Shown: positions 10,022 to 20,505, counted from the stretch's first letter. The stretch: DNA of 64,000 bases from Kamptonema sp. UHCC 0994 (GCF_029167235.1 NZ_JARFTR010000065.1:31383-95382), one strand, 5' to 3'. Translations and numbers: made by a program. Notes: generated from the letters alone by a model not told the origin.

Positions 10022-13000
10022 TAATAATTCCTCCGATCGACTTGAGTGACTTGAGCGAGTAACTTACTAAAATCTTTGTGGCTGATTTTGGCTGCGGGAA
10101 AGTCTGAAGGCGTGTAGCCATCGGCATCTTGTGACTGGCCGCCGGCGATGAGTTCCCGTGCAGCTTCCAGAAAAGCCTGAGCCAAGTTCAGGACTGTATC
10201 GCGCTGGTGTACGTTCTCGCTGTACGTCCACTCCAGACACATTTGACCGCCAGTAACAAAGGCGGATATCTGTAGGAGGTGGGCGCGAGTACCGCGCGGA
10301 CTGCGATCGCCAACCTTAAACTCGCGGTTAAGCTTAAACAGAGAAGATTGAGGCAAACTATCTTCAAACTGACCGAGATAAAGGAAAACTACTTCTGCTT
10401 GGGGAAGCGCTGCCAATTTCGAGGCGATTGCCGAATCCCCGCTCAAGTAGCGCAGCGCCCCGTAGCCAATACCCTCATTAGGAATCCGTCGCAGTTGTTC
10501 CTTAACCGCCTTCAGCGTCTCTACTGGACTGTCAGATTCCCCTAACTCCAAAACTACCGGAGCCATAGTAGTAAACCAGCCCACAGTCCGCGATAAATCA
10601 ACGCCTTCAAAAATTACCTCCCGGCCGCGCCCTTCCAAATCGAGCACCAGCGACGGTATCCCTGTCCAGCGGGCAAAAGCCTTTACCACAGCAGCCAGCA
10701 GCACGTCTTGAACCTGAGCGCGGTAAACTGTTGGCACTTCCTGCAAAAGTGCCTGAGTCTCTGCGGCGCTGAGCACCGCTGACACCGTTTGAGCCGAGGC
10801 GACAGTATTCGCACCACCCGCATAGTCCACCGGCAAGGAGAATACTTGAGTGCGGTCTGCCAGCCAGTAGTCCAACTCTGCTTGTAATTTTTCTGACTGA
10901 ACCCAGTTTTTTAATTGTTCTGCCCATTGTTTAAAGGCAGTTGTCTTAAGCGGAAGTTGAACCGCTTTACCCTGCGCGAGTTGCTGATAAAACGTCTGAA
11001 AATCTTCGAGCAAAATTCGCCAAGATGCAGCATCTACGGCTAGATGATGGATAACAATTAGTAGGAGATTGGGCCGACTCGCACCTCGATCGAACAAACC
11101 AACCCGCACCAGGGGCCCAGTTGTCAAATTTAAGCTGGCTTGCAATTCTGCTACGGCTGTTTCTAGAGCGAATTTTTGGTCAATTGCTGATAACGATGAC
11201 AGATCCCTTCGCGTTAATTCCACAACTAAATCATCAGCGCAACTGATTTGTTGCCAACCTGATTCAGAGCGCGTAAATCTCAGGCGGAGGGCATCATGGT
11301 GGTTCAGTAATTGCTGAAAAGTCTGCTCTAACAAACTTGGATCGAGAGGTTGGATCGCCTCCAACAAAACTGACTGATTCCAGTGATGCGGATCGGGCTG
11401 ATTTTGTGCAAAAAACCAGTGCTGAATTGGTGTTAGAGGCAGTGCTCCAGTTACTAAACCTTGTTCGGCTTGACTGATATTTGTGCCGGCGACTGCTGCT
11501 AACTCCGCGATCGTTTGGCGCTCGAAAATTAGTTTGCTACTCAGTTGAATACCAGCTTTACTCGCTCTAGCAATCAACTGAATGCTGAGAACTGAATCCC
11601 CGCCCAACTCAAAAAAGTTATCGTGAATGCCCACTGCTTCAATACCAAGTAATTTTTGCCAGATGTCGGCAAGTGTTTGCTCAATTTGATTTGTGGGAGC
11701 AACATAATTATTGTTGAGTTGAGGTCGCGGATGAGTTGGTTGAGAGCGGCGATAATTCTCTACTTTTTCTAGGAAACTAGATACTGTAGACGGAGCATTT
11801 TCATACTCAATTCGGGCTTGAAAATCTTCCGGTGACACTATTACTTGCGGCAGAGAATTGCCAAGTATGCGATTAAAAGCATTAACACCTTCCTCAGATG
11901 ACATTCCTTCTTTTAAGGCTGTTTTTGTTTCGAGATTAAGTCGGCGCAATGTGTCTACTGACATCCCCACTTCTCGCCAAGTACCCCAGTTAATAGATAC
12001 GGTGAAAGTACCATTTCTGGAATTATTTTTGCGAGCGAAAGCATCAAGAAAAGCATTAGCCGCGCAATAGTCTACCCGTCCAGGGCCGCCTAAAAGCGAT
12101 CGGCATGACGAACAGAGTACAAAAAAATCTAGCTGGCTTTCTTTAAAGATTGCCTCTAGGACTTGCGTTCCTTTAATTTTAGATGCAAAACTATTTGCTA
12201 CCATCTCTGGTGTTTGCCTTTGAATTAATCCGCCGCCAGCAATTCCTGCTGCATGAATTACACCCTTAATCTCGCCAAAATGCTCAACTGCTTGCGCGAT
12301 CGCAGACCGCATTTCTTCTTCATTGGCAACATCAGCACTGCAAACTAAAACTTCAGCACCTAATTCTTCTAATGCCTGCACTTTGCGAATTTTGTGGCTA
12401 ATCTTATCATCATTATTGTGAGTAATTAGCCATTGTTTCCACTCTGCTCGATCGGGAATAGTAGAACGCCCGATCAAAATTAGTTTTGCCCGTACCGCCT
12501 TAGCAAGATATTCTGCTAGCGCTCCGCCAATGCCTCCAAGTCCACCCGATATTAGATAAACTCCGCCTTCCCTTAACCGCGCTTTCTCAATGTTTGTTTC
12601 CTCAAAGCGGACTGATTCAAAAGTTTGTACCCAGCGATGTTTGCCCCGATAAGCAATACATAAACCGTGTGATTTTGCAAGAAATTCTTCTAAAATTTGT
12701 TCTATTAATTGACAATTACTAACAGAAAATTTTGCACTTTTTCCGTCTGTATTCTCTGCGCCTATTGGCTTGGTTTTAAATTCATTTTGCCTAAGTATTA
12801 TTGTCCCTTCTATTCCAGACTTTGGACGAGAAGGAATAACAATATCAACAGTACAACAAGTGATATTCGGATATTCTTGGGGAATAACTTTGCACGGCCC
12901 TAAAACAGTGACTTGTTCAGGAAATAATTCCTCATCTCCGGTCACGTCGTGTATGTTACTTGTGACGACTAAGAAATCGACCGGATTGCTAATTTCGTGT

Positions 13001-16000
13001 TTTTCTAAAGCTTGTGCTAGGAATAGTAGGCTGTAAAAACCTAAATTTTTAGTTGCTTCAATCCGCGTTTGCTCATCAGGTGCGATGCTCCAAAAATGGG
13101 CAATATGCCAAGAGCACTTTGCGATCGCCTTTGACCTCTGGTGCTGCGCCTGGATTTCTGCAAGTAAAGTGTCGTAGTCATCCCGCCGTTGAGGATTAAT
13201 GGCGTAGGCGCGATCGCCCAAAATAGTAAACTCTTTGCCAGCAGTTATAGTCAGGACTTTTTTGCCCTCAACTTCCAAGCGTTTGACAACTTCGGCTCCG
13301 ATCCCGCCAGCATCAATAAAAACTAGCCAGCATGATTTTTGTTCTGATTCCGGCGCAATAGATCGCCCTCTCTGAGGCAGAGGAGAACGCTTCCAAGAAG
13401 GTAGATAAAACCAATCTGCAAGATCCGGCTTTTTCTCTAACTTAGTTTGCAGATCGCTGTCATTTCCGCCTTTCAAATAGGGTTCGATCCAGTAACGTTG
13501 ACGCTCAAATGGATAAGTCGGTAGGGGGATGCGGGAGCGCTGTTCGTGGGTATAAAAACTCGGCCAGTCAATCTCAACTCCTGTTAGCCACAATCGGCCT
13601 AGCGCCTTCAGCAAGAATGCGATATCTGATTGTTGCTCATTTGGGTGGCGCATGGAAGTTACGATCGCGCGATCACGCACTTGATGCTGTTGAGCGCAGG
13701 TACTCAAAACCCGTCCTGGCCCGACTTCCAGCAGAATTCGCTCTGGCTCTTGCAGCAGTTCAGCAATGCCATCACTAAAGCGTACTGTTTGCCGCAGATG
13801 TTGTACCCAATAATTCTGATCGGTGGCTTCATTGACTGCGATCCAAGTGCCGGTAACGTTGGAAATAAAAGGAATTTGGGGCGGTGTCAGTTTGACTTTT
13901 TTTACTTCCTCTGCGAACAGTTCCAAAATGGGATCGGTCATCTGGGAATGAAAGGCATGAGAGGTATGCAAGCGCCGGCAGTCTACACCGCGCTCTGCTA
14001 AACGATTTTCTAGGCCATTGACAGCACCGAAGGAACCTGAAACTACGCAGGAAGACGGCGCATTGCTGGCAGCTAGAGATAGTTCTGCATTGAGTAGCGA
14101 TCGCACTTCTGCCTCTGGAAGCGAAATAGACAGCATCGCACCAGCGGGTAGTTGCTGCATCAGCCGGCCTCGAATTGCTACCAGTTCCAGCGCGGATTCC
14201 AAGGAAAACACCCCCGCAAGACAGGCGGCTACATACTCGCCGATGCTGTGACCGATCGCAGCCACTGGCTGCACCCCCCAGGCTATCCACAATTGAGCCA
14301 AGGCGTATTCAATTACAAACAAAGCCGGCTGAGCAAGATAAGTTTGTTTAAGCTGTTCAGCAGCCGTTTCTGCTTCTGCTTCAGTGGGATAAAGCAGCGA
14401 TCGCAAATCGAAATTGAGGTGAGGTTTAAGCAGTTCCGAACAGCGATCGATTTGTTGGCGAAATATTGATTCGGTTTGATAAAGTTCCCGACCCATGTTG
14501 ATATACTGAACTCCTTGACCGGGAAACATAAACGCGATCGCGCGGTTGCACGGTTCTTGGTAGTGCGTCAAAACTTGTTGCGGTTCCAGGGTTTCCAGCG
14601 TTTTCACTGCACCATCGACGTTCTGGCAAATAGCGATTCGGCGGTGGTTAAAAGTTCGCCGGCCAATTTGTAGGGTGTAAGCGACATCAGCGAGAGTGCG
14701 ATCGGGCTTTTGTTTGAGGTACAAAGTGAGATTAGCTGTAGCTGCATCCAGCGCCGATTCCGTTTTGGCAGAAAGTACCAACAACTGCCAAGGGCGGGAA
14801 ACTTCGGAAACTTCGACTGTGGGCGCTTCTTTGAGAATAACGTGAGCATTTGTGCCACCAATGCCAAAGGAACTGACACCGGCCAGGCGCGATCGCTCTG
14901 CTTTCCACTCGGATAGAGAACTGTTGACGTAGAAGGGGCTGTTAGCAAAATCAATTTCGGGATTCGGCTGTTGGAAATGTAAGCTGGGTGGTATCTGCTT
15001 GTGTTTGAGAGCCAGAACTGTTTTCATTAAGCCAGCAACGCCTGCTGCTGCGCCTAGATGTCCGATATTAGTTTTGACTGAACCAATCGCACAAAAGCCT
15101 TTTTTGTTGGTACGAAGTGAGAAAGCTTGCGTCAGAGCGGCAATTTCCACCGGATCGCCTAAAGCAGTGCCGGTGCCGTGAGCTTCGATGTAACTAATGG
15201 CTTCAGGATCGATACCTGCTATGGCTTGAGCTTCTGCGATCGCTTTCGCTTGACCCTCAACGCTAGGGGCTGTATAACCAATTTTTAAAGAGCCGTCATT
15301 ATTGATAGCAGAACCCATGATGGTTGCATGAATGCGATCGCCAGCTTCTAAAGCATCTTTTAATCGCTTTAAAACTACAATTCCGACACCGCTACCGCCA
15401 ACAGTTCCCCTAGCTTTGGCATCAAAAGCTCGGCAATGTCCATCGGGAGATAAAATTCCCTCTTCTTGATATAAATAGCCTGCTTTCTGCGGTACAGAAA
15501 CGGAAACACCGCCGGCCAATACCATATCGCATTCGCCAAATAATAAGCTTTGACAAGCTAAGTGGACTGCAACTAATGAAGTGGAACAAGCAGTTTGAAT
15601 GGTGATGCCCGATCCTTGGAGGTTTAATTTATAGGCGGCTCGTGTAGTCAGCAAATCCTGATGATTGCCGAATTTAATTCGATCGAGTCCAACTGTGGCT
15701 AACAAGTCAGGGTTAGCAAAAAGATTGAACAATAAGTAGGTGTTGACACTTGCACCTGCATAAATACCAATTCGACCTTGATAAGTGTCAGTATTGTAGC
15801 CGGCATTTTCCAGAGCTTCCCAAGCAGACTCTAAGAAAATCCGGGATTGCGGGTCCATAATTTCTGCTTCTCTGGGAGAGTAGCCGAAGAATGAAGCATC
15901 AAAGGATTCTATGTCTTCGAGTACGGCTGTTGCTTTAACGTAATTGGGATTTTTCAGCAGATTTTTGTCTATATTTTGCAGTTCTGCATCTGAAAAGAAT

Positions 16001-16128
16001 GAGATTGATTCAACACCATTTTGCAAATTTTGCCAAAATTCATCGAGGTTTCTGGCTTGGGGGAAACGGCCCGCCATGCCAACGATCGCTATTTCATTAA
16101 TATTGTCAATTGTTTCTAAGTTTGTCAT
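10021..16128 (-). CDS. PKS module with NRPS-type end: KS-AT-KR-PCP-epimerase
   Basis: About 2035 residues. KS has all catalytic residues (ACSTS ~179, EAHGTGTALGD, KTNIGHLGA). AT has GHSIGEY (~629) and HAFHS, the malonyl-CoA-type motif. KR has GGLGGIGG (~1196) and a Ser/Tyr catalytic region (CSS...DYCAANA), so it should reduce the beta-ketone. The carrier domain has LGGDS (~1509), the form usual ahead of an E domain. An epimerization domain then runs to the end: TPIQHWFF, HHLAVDAASW (~1694), EGRGRE and TVGWFT. An E domain after a PKS module is unusual, and a malonyl-derived unit has no alpha stereocentre for it to act on. The following protein starts with a DCL-like C domain, so the E-to-DCL handover is kept. 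The ATG at 16128 is preferred to an in-frame TTG three codons upstream because it yields MTNLET, like the other PKS (MSNLET). Confidence 0.95.
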   Translation of the reverse strand: MTNLETIDNINEIAIVGMAGRFPQARNLDEFWQNLQNGVESISFFSDAELQNIDKNLLKNPNYVKATAVLEDIESFDASFFGYSPREAEIMDPQSRIFLESAWEALENAGYNTDTYQGRIGIYAGASVNTYLLFNLFANPDLLATVGLDRIKFGNHQDLLTTRAAYKLNLQGSGITIQTACSTSLVAVHLACQSLLFGECDMVLAGGVSVSVPQKAGYLYQEEGILSPDGHCRAFDAKARGTVGGSGVGIVVLKRLKDALEAGDRIHATIMGSAINNDGSLKIGYTAPSVEGQAKAIAEAQAIAGIDPEAISYIEAHGTGTALGDPVEIAALTQAFSLRTNKKGFCAIGSVKTNIGHLGAAAGVAGLMKTVLALKHKQIPPSLHFQQPNPEIDFANSPFYVNSSLSEWKAERSRLAGVSSFGIGGTNAHVILKEAPTVEVSEVSRPWQLLVLSAKTESALDAATANLTLYLKQKPDRTLADVAYTLQIGRRTFNHRRIAICQNVDGAVKTLETLEPQQVLTHYQEPCNRAIAFMFPGQGVQYINMGRELYQTESIFRQQIDRCSELLKPHLNFDLRSLLYPTEAEAETAAEQLKQTYLAQPALFVIEYALAQLWIAWGVQPVAAIGHSIGEYVAACLAGVFSLESALELVAIRGRLMQQLPAGAMLSISLPEAEVRSLLNAELSLAASNAPSSCVVSGSFGAVNGLENRLAERGVDCRRLHTSHAFHSQMTDPILELFAEEVKKVKLTPPQIPFISNVTGTWIAVNEATDQNYWVQHLRQTVRFSDGIAELLQEPERILLEVGPGRVLSTCAQQHQVRDRAIVTSMRHPNEQQSDIAFLLKALGRLWLTGVEIDWPSFYTHEQRSRIPLPTYPFERQRYWIEPYLKGGNDSDLQTKLEKKPDLADWFYLPSWKRSPLPQRGRSIAPESEQKSCWLVFIDAGGIGAEVVKRLEVEGKKVLTITAGKEFTILGDRAYAINPQRRDDYDTLLAEIQAQHQRSKAIAKCSWHIAHFWSIAPDEQTRIEATKNLGFYSLLFLAQALEKHEISNPVDFLVVTSNIHDVTGDEELFPEQVTVLGPCKVIPQEYPNITCCTVDIVIPSRPKSGIEGTIILRQNEFKTKPIGAENTDGKSAKFSVSNCQLIEQILEEFLAKSHGLCIAYRGKHRWVQTFESVRFEETNIEKARLREGGVYLISGGLGGIGGALAEYLAKAVRAKLILIGRSTIPDRAEWKQWLITHNNDDKISHKIRKVQALEELGAEVLVCSADVANEEEMRSAIAQAVEHFGEIKGVIHAAGIAGGGLIQRQTPEMVANSFASKIKGTQVLEAIFKESQLDFFVLCSSCRSLLGGPGRVDYCAANAFLDAFARKNNSRNGTFTVSINWGTWREVGMSVDTLRRLNLETKTALKEGMSSEEGVNAFNRILGNSLPQVIVSPEDFQARIEYENAPSTVSSFLEKVENYRRSQPTHPRPQLNNNYVAPTNQIEQTLADIWQKLLGIEAVGIHDNFFELGGDSVLSIQLIARASKAGIQLSSKLIFERQTIAELAAVAGTNISQAEQGLVTGALPLTPIQHWFFAQNQPDPHHWNQSVLLEAIQPLDPSLLEQTFQQLLNHHDALRLRFTRSESGWQQISCADDLVVELTRRDLSSLSAIDQKFALETAVAELQASLNLTTGPLVRVGLFDRGASRPNLLLIVIHHLAVDAASWRILLEDFQTFYQQLAQGKAVQLPLKTTAFKQWAEQLKNWVQSEKLQAELDYWLADRTQVFSLPVDYAGGANTVASAQTVSAVLSAAETQALLQEVPTVYRAQVQDVLLAAVVKAFARWTGIPSLVLDLEGRGREVIFEGVDLSRTVGWFTTMAPVVLELGESDSPVETLKAVKEQLRRIPNEGIGYGALRYLSGDSAIASKLAALPQAEVVFLYLGQFEDSLPQSSLFKLNREFKVGDRSPRGTRAHLLQISAFVTGGQMCLEWTYSENVHQRDTVLNLAQAFLEAARELIAGGQSQDADGYTPSDFPAAKISHKDFSKLLAQVTQVDRRNY

Positions 16129-16173
16129 TTTGTTCAATTGTTTCTAGGTTGGTAATTTTGTTTTAACCGCAGA

Positions 16174-19100
16174 TTAGCGTAGATATTTTCTAGATTGCCT
16201 TTGTTGTTTGATTAATTCTTTGCGAAGTTCGGCTCTTGCTTGGCTTTTATCGTCGAAAGCTGGCTGTAAATGTGGGTCTTGATTTAGATATTTAGCTAGA
16301 GAGTTGATAGTGGGATACTTGAAAATTTCAGTGATTGAAATAGTCTGGTTAAAAACTCCTTGCAACTTACTATAAAGTTGGACGATGAGTAATGAATGAC
16401 CGCCAAGATCGAAGAAGTTGTCGTGGATGCCAACGCGATCGAGGTGAAGCATTTCTTGCCAGATCGTCGCGATCGCGCGTTCTATTTCTGTCTGGGGTGC
16501 GACGTAAGCGGCTGCTAGTTCTGGGCGCAGACAATCGGGAACCGGGAGCGATCGCCGATCTACCTTGCCGTTGGCTGTTAGCGGTAAACTTTTCAACAGC
16601 ACAAAGGCTGAGGGCATCATATATTCGGGCAAACGCTGTCGCAGAAAGCTTTGCAGGTCATTCGTAGCTGGGGATGCACAGCGATCGCTATCAAGGACGA
16701 CGTAAGCAACTAGACGCTGGTTGCCCGGTTCATCCTCTCTAAGTGAGGCGATCGCCTGTCTCACTTGTGGATGTTGACTCAGCACTGTCTCAATTTCTCC
16801 TAACTCAATACGGAAGCCGCGAATTTTTACTTGGTGGTCAACTCGCCCCAAAAATTCTAGATTGCCGTCGGGTAAGTAGCGAACCGAGTCCCCAGTTTTA
16901 TACAACCGCTCTCCGCTGACAAAGGGGTTAGCAATGAACCGTTCTGCTTGTTCTGCGGCCCGGTTCAGATAGCCCCGCGCTAAGCCTGCTCCGCCGATGT
17001 ATAACTCACCTGGTACACCGATGGGTACGGGTTGGCGATGCCGATCTAGCACATAGGTGTAGCAATTGGGCAACGCGCGTCCCAGGGGCACCGTCTGGGA
17101 ATGCCTGCTCTGGACTGTAAAGGTTGTTGTACCTACAGTGGTTTCTGTCGGCCCGTAGTGATTGAGGATGCGACAGTTTGGCGCGTGCTGCTGGATCTGG
17201 CAAATCAATTCCCAATTAGCGGCTTCACCGCCTAGAACTAAGCACTTGCGGGGTAAAATTTGTTCTGGAGGGGCAGCGGCGAGGAGGGCGGCGAGGTGAG
17301 AAGGCACAATTTTGAGGCAGTCGATCGCATGGCGGTTAAAGTATTCTGCGAGGGCGGCGGGGTCATTTGTGCGCTCGGAGGATACTATGTGCAAGCATCC
17401 TCCGGTACATAGAGAGGGAAAGATCGCTGTGTTGCCCAAGTCAGCGGCGAAGGTGGAAACAGTCGCGAAACTAGCGCCTGTTGGCAGTTCTAGTTTTTCG
17501 CAAATGCCGTTGAGGTAGTTGAGGAGTTGCCGATGTTCGACGGCTACGCCTTTGGGTTTACCAGTGGAGCCGGAAGTGAATAGCACATATACTAAGTTCT
17601 TGGTTGTTACTTCGCTGTTGGGATTTCGATCGGGAAGCTTGGCGATCGCATCCCAATCTGCGTCAAGACAGATTACTTGCGGCGGGCGATCGCTTAGGTT
17701 GGCGGCGAGATGTGTTTGGGTAAGCAACACTGGCGATCGCGCATCCTGCCACCGGAAAGCTAAGCTGGCGGATGGTAAGGCGGGATCTAGGGGTAGGTAC
17801 GCGCCACCGGCTTTGAGGATAGCCAGCAAGCCAACGATCGCATCTAGGGAGCGATCGGTGTACAGCGCTACCACAACGTCTGGCCCTACGCCCAGTTTTT
17901 GCAAGCGATCAGCTAAACAATTAGCTTTTTTGTTTAACTCCTGGTAAGTTAGTTGCTGATTCTCAAAGACAATAGCAATGCGATCGGGTGTTTGTTCTAC
18001 CTGTTGTTCAAATAGTTGGTGGATACATTGGTCATCTGGGAATTTAGGATTGGAGACTGGCGATTGGTTAAACTCGACTAGAATTTGATGGCGATCGCGA
18101 TCGCTCAAAATTTCTAACTCGCTAATGGGAGTTTCTGGTTCCCTAACCGTGCTTTCTAATAAAGTCTGAAATTGCCCTGCTAAGCGCGAGATATCCTCGA
18201 TCTGAAATAAGCTTGAATCGTAGTGGAACTCTGCATTTAGCAAGTCATTTTGCTGAATGCAGGAAAGTTTAACTTTGAATGGCTCCAAACAAAAGTATTG
18301 CTTGTCAATAGAAACAGATAAATTTACATCTGAACGCTTTGCCAACTGTTCCTCAAATTCAAAACAAATGGGAAAGAATAACTCCCGATTTTTTTCAGTT
18401 AATTCTGTTCCTTGTTCCCAAGTAAAAGACTCTTGCCATTTGAAAGCTTCGCGTACCGACTCGCTAACTTGCTTCAGGTTCTCAGAGAATTTAAGTTTTT
18501 CTTCAAAATGACTGTAAACAGGTAAATATTTGGCAAATAATCCTAAAGCTGACTCCAACTGTTCATAATTGCGACCCTCGCAATATGTGCCAACAACAAT
18601 ATCGGAATTACCAGTGAGCCGCCATAGTAAAACTAGCCAGCAAGTCAGAATAAATACAGCCGTTGAAATATTATGTTTTTGGGCAACACTTTCAATTTTA
18701 GCTACAACTTTAATATCGAGTTTTACGGCAATAAATTCCGGCTTAAATTCTACCTTTAACTCTGACTTTTTCTCATTAGGTAAGGATAAATCTACAAACT
18801 TTAACAGATTATTTTTGCGCCAATACTCTCTACCTATTTCTGCATCTGCTCCTTCAAAAAGTTCGTTTTGCCATTCCGCAATATCCGCATACTGCAAGGG
18901 TTGGTCACATAATTCTTTGCCGTGCAAATTTGAGTCATAAAAACGGCTGATTTCATGCACAAAATTTTTAACAGTAGCCCGATCTGCAACCAAGGCAGGC
19001 ATTCCAACCAGTAACAGGTGCAAATCTTGGGAAAGAATAACCAGACAAATATCTAAAACAAAGCCACGCTCTAAGTCAAAAAGCCGACTGCTTACTTCAG

Positions 19101-19422
19101 CAAAAAGCGCCTCAACTTGAGCTGCTTGTAATTCAGGATCTTTACCACTTAAGTTGTAGTAAATAATCTTCGGCACGCTCTGATTATTGATGATTTGTAG
19201 CGGGAGTATCATTCCCTGTAAACATTGAAAGTTCGTGCGGAGAATTTCATAGTTACTGACAAGATTTTGCAAAGCTAATTCTAAGACTTTCAGATTGAGA
19301 TTGCCTGCAATTTTAACAGCGAAAGTAGCGCGATAAGGTTGGTTAGATGCAGATTGCTGCAACATCCAAAGGCGCTTCTGCTGCGGTGAAATCCGAAATC
19401 CTTCTAGAAACTGTTCTTGCAT
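16174..19422 (-). CDS. NRPS module: interface-A(Asp)-PCP
   Basis: About 1082 residues. The N-terminal condensation-like domain (MQEQFLEGFRISPQQKRL...) has MPALVAD (~141) where HHxxxDG should be, as in the two sister proteins, so it is read as an interface domain for a trans-acting hydroxylase. The A domain has TSGSTGKPKG, and the segment FAADLGNT carries a two-residue insertion. The pocket reads DLTKVGHVGK, the Asp signature. The PCP has LGGHS and is followed by a short basic tail (RKELIKQQRQSRKYLR) that may dock to the downstream KS. The TauD gene 29 bp upstream is its likely partner, so the product should be beta-hydroxy-Asp on the PCP. An ATG six codons upstream (19440) is possible. The start at 19422 is favoured by GGAG nine bases upstream and by the matching start of its paralogues. 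Confidence 0.94.
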   Translation of the reverse strand: MQEQFLEGFRISPQQKRLWMLQQSASNQPYRATFAVKIAGNLNLKVLELALQNLVSNYEILRTNFQCLQGMILPLQIINNQSVPKIIYYNLSGKDPELQAAQVEALFAEVSSRLFDLERGFVLDICLVILSQDLHLLLVGMPALVADRATVKNFVHEISRFYDSNLHGKELCDQPLQYADIAEWQNELFEGADAEIGREYWRKNNLLKFVDLSLPNEKKSELKVEFKPEFIAVKLDIKVVAKIESVAQKHNISTAVFILTCWLVLLWRLTGNSDIVVGTYCEGRNYEQLESALGLFAKYLPVYSHFEEKLKFSENLKQVSESVREAFKWQESFTWEQGTELTEKNRELFFPICFEFEEQLAKRSDVNLSVSIDKQYFCLEPFKVKLSCIQQNDLLNAEFHYDSSLFQIEDISRLAGQFQTLLESTVREPETPISELEILSDRDRHQILVEFNQSPVSNPKFPDDQCIHQLFEQQVEQTPDRIAIVFENQQLTYQELNKKANCLADRLQKLGVGPDVVVALYTDRSLDAIVGLLAILKAGGAYLPLDPALPSASLAFRWQDARSPVLLTQTHLAANLSDRPPQVICLDADWDAIAKLPDRNPNSEVTTKNLVYVLFTSGSTGKPKGVAVEHRQLLNYLNGICEKLELPTGASFATVSTFAADLGNTAIFPSLCTGGCLHIVSSERTNDPAALAEYFNRHAIDCLKIVPSHLAALLAAAPPEQILPRKCLVLGGEAANWELICQIQQHAPNCRILNHYGPTETTVGTTTFTVQSRHSQTVPLGRALPNCYTYVLDRHRQPVPIGVPGELYIGGAGLARGYLNRAAEQAERFIANPFVSGERLYKTGDSVRYLPDGNLEFLGRVDHQVKIRGFRIELGEIETVLSQHPQVRQAIASLREDEPGNQRLVAYVVLDSDRCASPATNDLQSFLRQRLPEYMMPSAFVLLKSLPLTANGKVDRRSLPVPDCLRPELAAAYVAPQTEIERAIATIWQEMLHLDRVGIHDNFFDLGGHSLLIVQLYSKLQGVFNQTISITEIFKYPTINSLAKYLNQDPHLQPAFDDKSQARAELRKELIKQQRQSRKYLR

Positions 19423-19450
19423 ATTTTTTACTCCATCCATCGCGTTTTTT

Positions 19451-20494
19451 TTACTGAGCTATAAAAGGTTCTGCCATCCCAACTACAACCTTCCGCAAGC
19501 CGGAAAAAGGCATTCTTCCATGAGCAGCTAGCATATTATCTAGCATTAATACATCTCCATCTTGCCAAGGGAAAATAACTGCTTCCTGCTGATACAATTC
19601 GCGAATTTCATCTAGCACATATTTTTCAATTTCAGAGCCATCACCATAATAAGCATTGCGCGGCAAATATTCCTCTGGAAGTGCTGAAAGCAGTATTTGA
19701 CTTATCTCCTGTTCTAAACTCGATACATGGAATAAATGAGCTTGATTGAACCACACTTTTTCACCTGTTTTAGGATGTGTAGCAACAGCTTGACAGACTT
19801 GGCGAGTTCTTAAATAATTGTTGTCTTTCCACTCAAATTCAATGCCAGCTTTTCGGCAATAATTCTCTACTTCTAATTTGTTCTCTGTCTGAAAAACATT
19901 TTGCCATGTTAAGTCAAATTGAGTATCATAATTTCGGACATACATAACCTGTTTTTCTATGAACTGCTCTTTGATTTTTTCATCTAGGCGCTGAAAAACT
20001 TTTCTGCTGTCAGCAATAGGCGTTTCTCCACCTGTTTCTGCTGACTTAATGCAGAAAAACCCTATCTTCATCGGCCAACTGCGAGAGTAGGCCATTTCGT
20101 TGTGCAAAGGAATAGATCGATCGGCTGGATATTCAGTTGAAGTATAGATTTTGCCACCAACTTGACTGCGTGGTGTTGAACGGTAAGAATAGTCTAGTAA
20201 CTCGCCAGAAATCGCGCTGACTAACTGCTCGAATTCGGTTATTTCCCTGATGTCAAAATTCCGAAATAAAATACCACCATGTTGCCATAACCATGTCTCA
20301 ATTTGTTGGCGATTATTTGCCGCCCAATCAACTAACTTTAGACCTTCTACGACAGGTTGAACTACTAATGGCAGTGGCTGTTTAGCCTGAAATAAATCAG
20401 TTTTAACTAGCTTAGTCTCCGATAGCTTGACTGTTTTTCGTGTTGCGCTGATTAGCGGGATGCTATTTGTTGTTTTCGACTCTATGTTAGTCAT
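19451..20494 (-). CDS. TauD/SyrP-like Fe(II)/2-oxoglutarate aspartyl beta-hydroxylase
   Basis: 347 residues. Iron-ligand motif HNE in IPLHNEMAYSRSWP, distal His in DNMLAAHGR, and a downstream Arg suited to 2-oxoglutarate binding. It is closely similar to the TauD at 33880 and to the C-terminal domain of the NRPS at 4373. It lies between a free-standing C-domain gene (12 bp upstream) and the interface-A(Asp)-PCP gene (29 bp downstream). This fits hydroxylation of PCP-bound Asp before condensation. SyrP-like enzymes are the known precedent in syringomycin and several siderophore pathways. The family name alone would suggest taurine dioxygenase, but the context rules that out. Aspartate as substrate is inferred from the A-domain code. 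Confidence 0.9.
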   Translation of the reverse strand: MTNIESKTTNSIPLISATRKTVKLSETKLVKTDLFQAKQPLPLVVQPVVEGLKLVDWAANNRQQIETWLWQHGGILFRNFDIREITEFEQLVSAISGELLDYSYRSTPRSQVGGKIYTSTEYPADRSIPLHNEMAYSRSWPMKIGFFCIKSAETGGETPIADSRKVFQRLDEKIKEQFIEKQVMYVRNYDTQFDLTWQNVFQTENKLEVENYCRKAGIEFEWKDNNYLRTRQVCQAVATHPKTGEKVWFNQAHLFHVSSLEQEISQILLSALPEEYLPRNAYYGDGSEIEKYVLDEIRELYQQEAVIFPWQDGDVLMLDNMLAAHGRMPFSGLRKVVVGMAEPFIAQ

Positions 20495-20505
20495 ATATTT
20501 GTTGC

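Noticed and set aside
16174..19422. Interface domains as active condensation domains
   Set aside because: HHxxxDG is absent in all three, while a competent C domain is supplied just upstream each time.
19451..20494. Taurine dioxygenase role for the TauD-family genes
   Set aside because: No taurine or sulfonate uptake genes; all three lie at NRPS junctions and one is fused to an NRPS.
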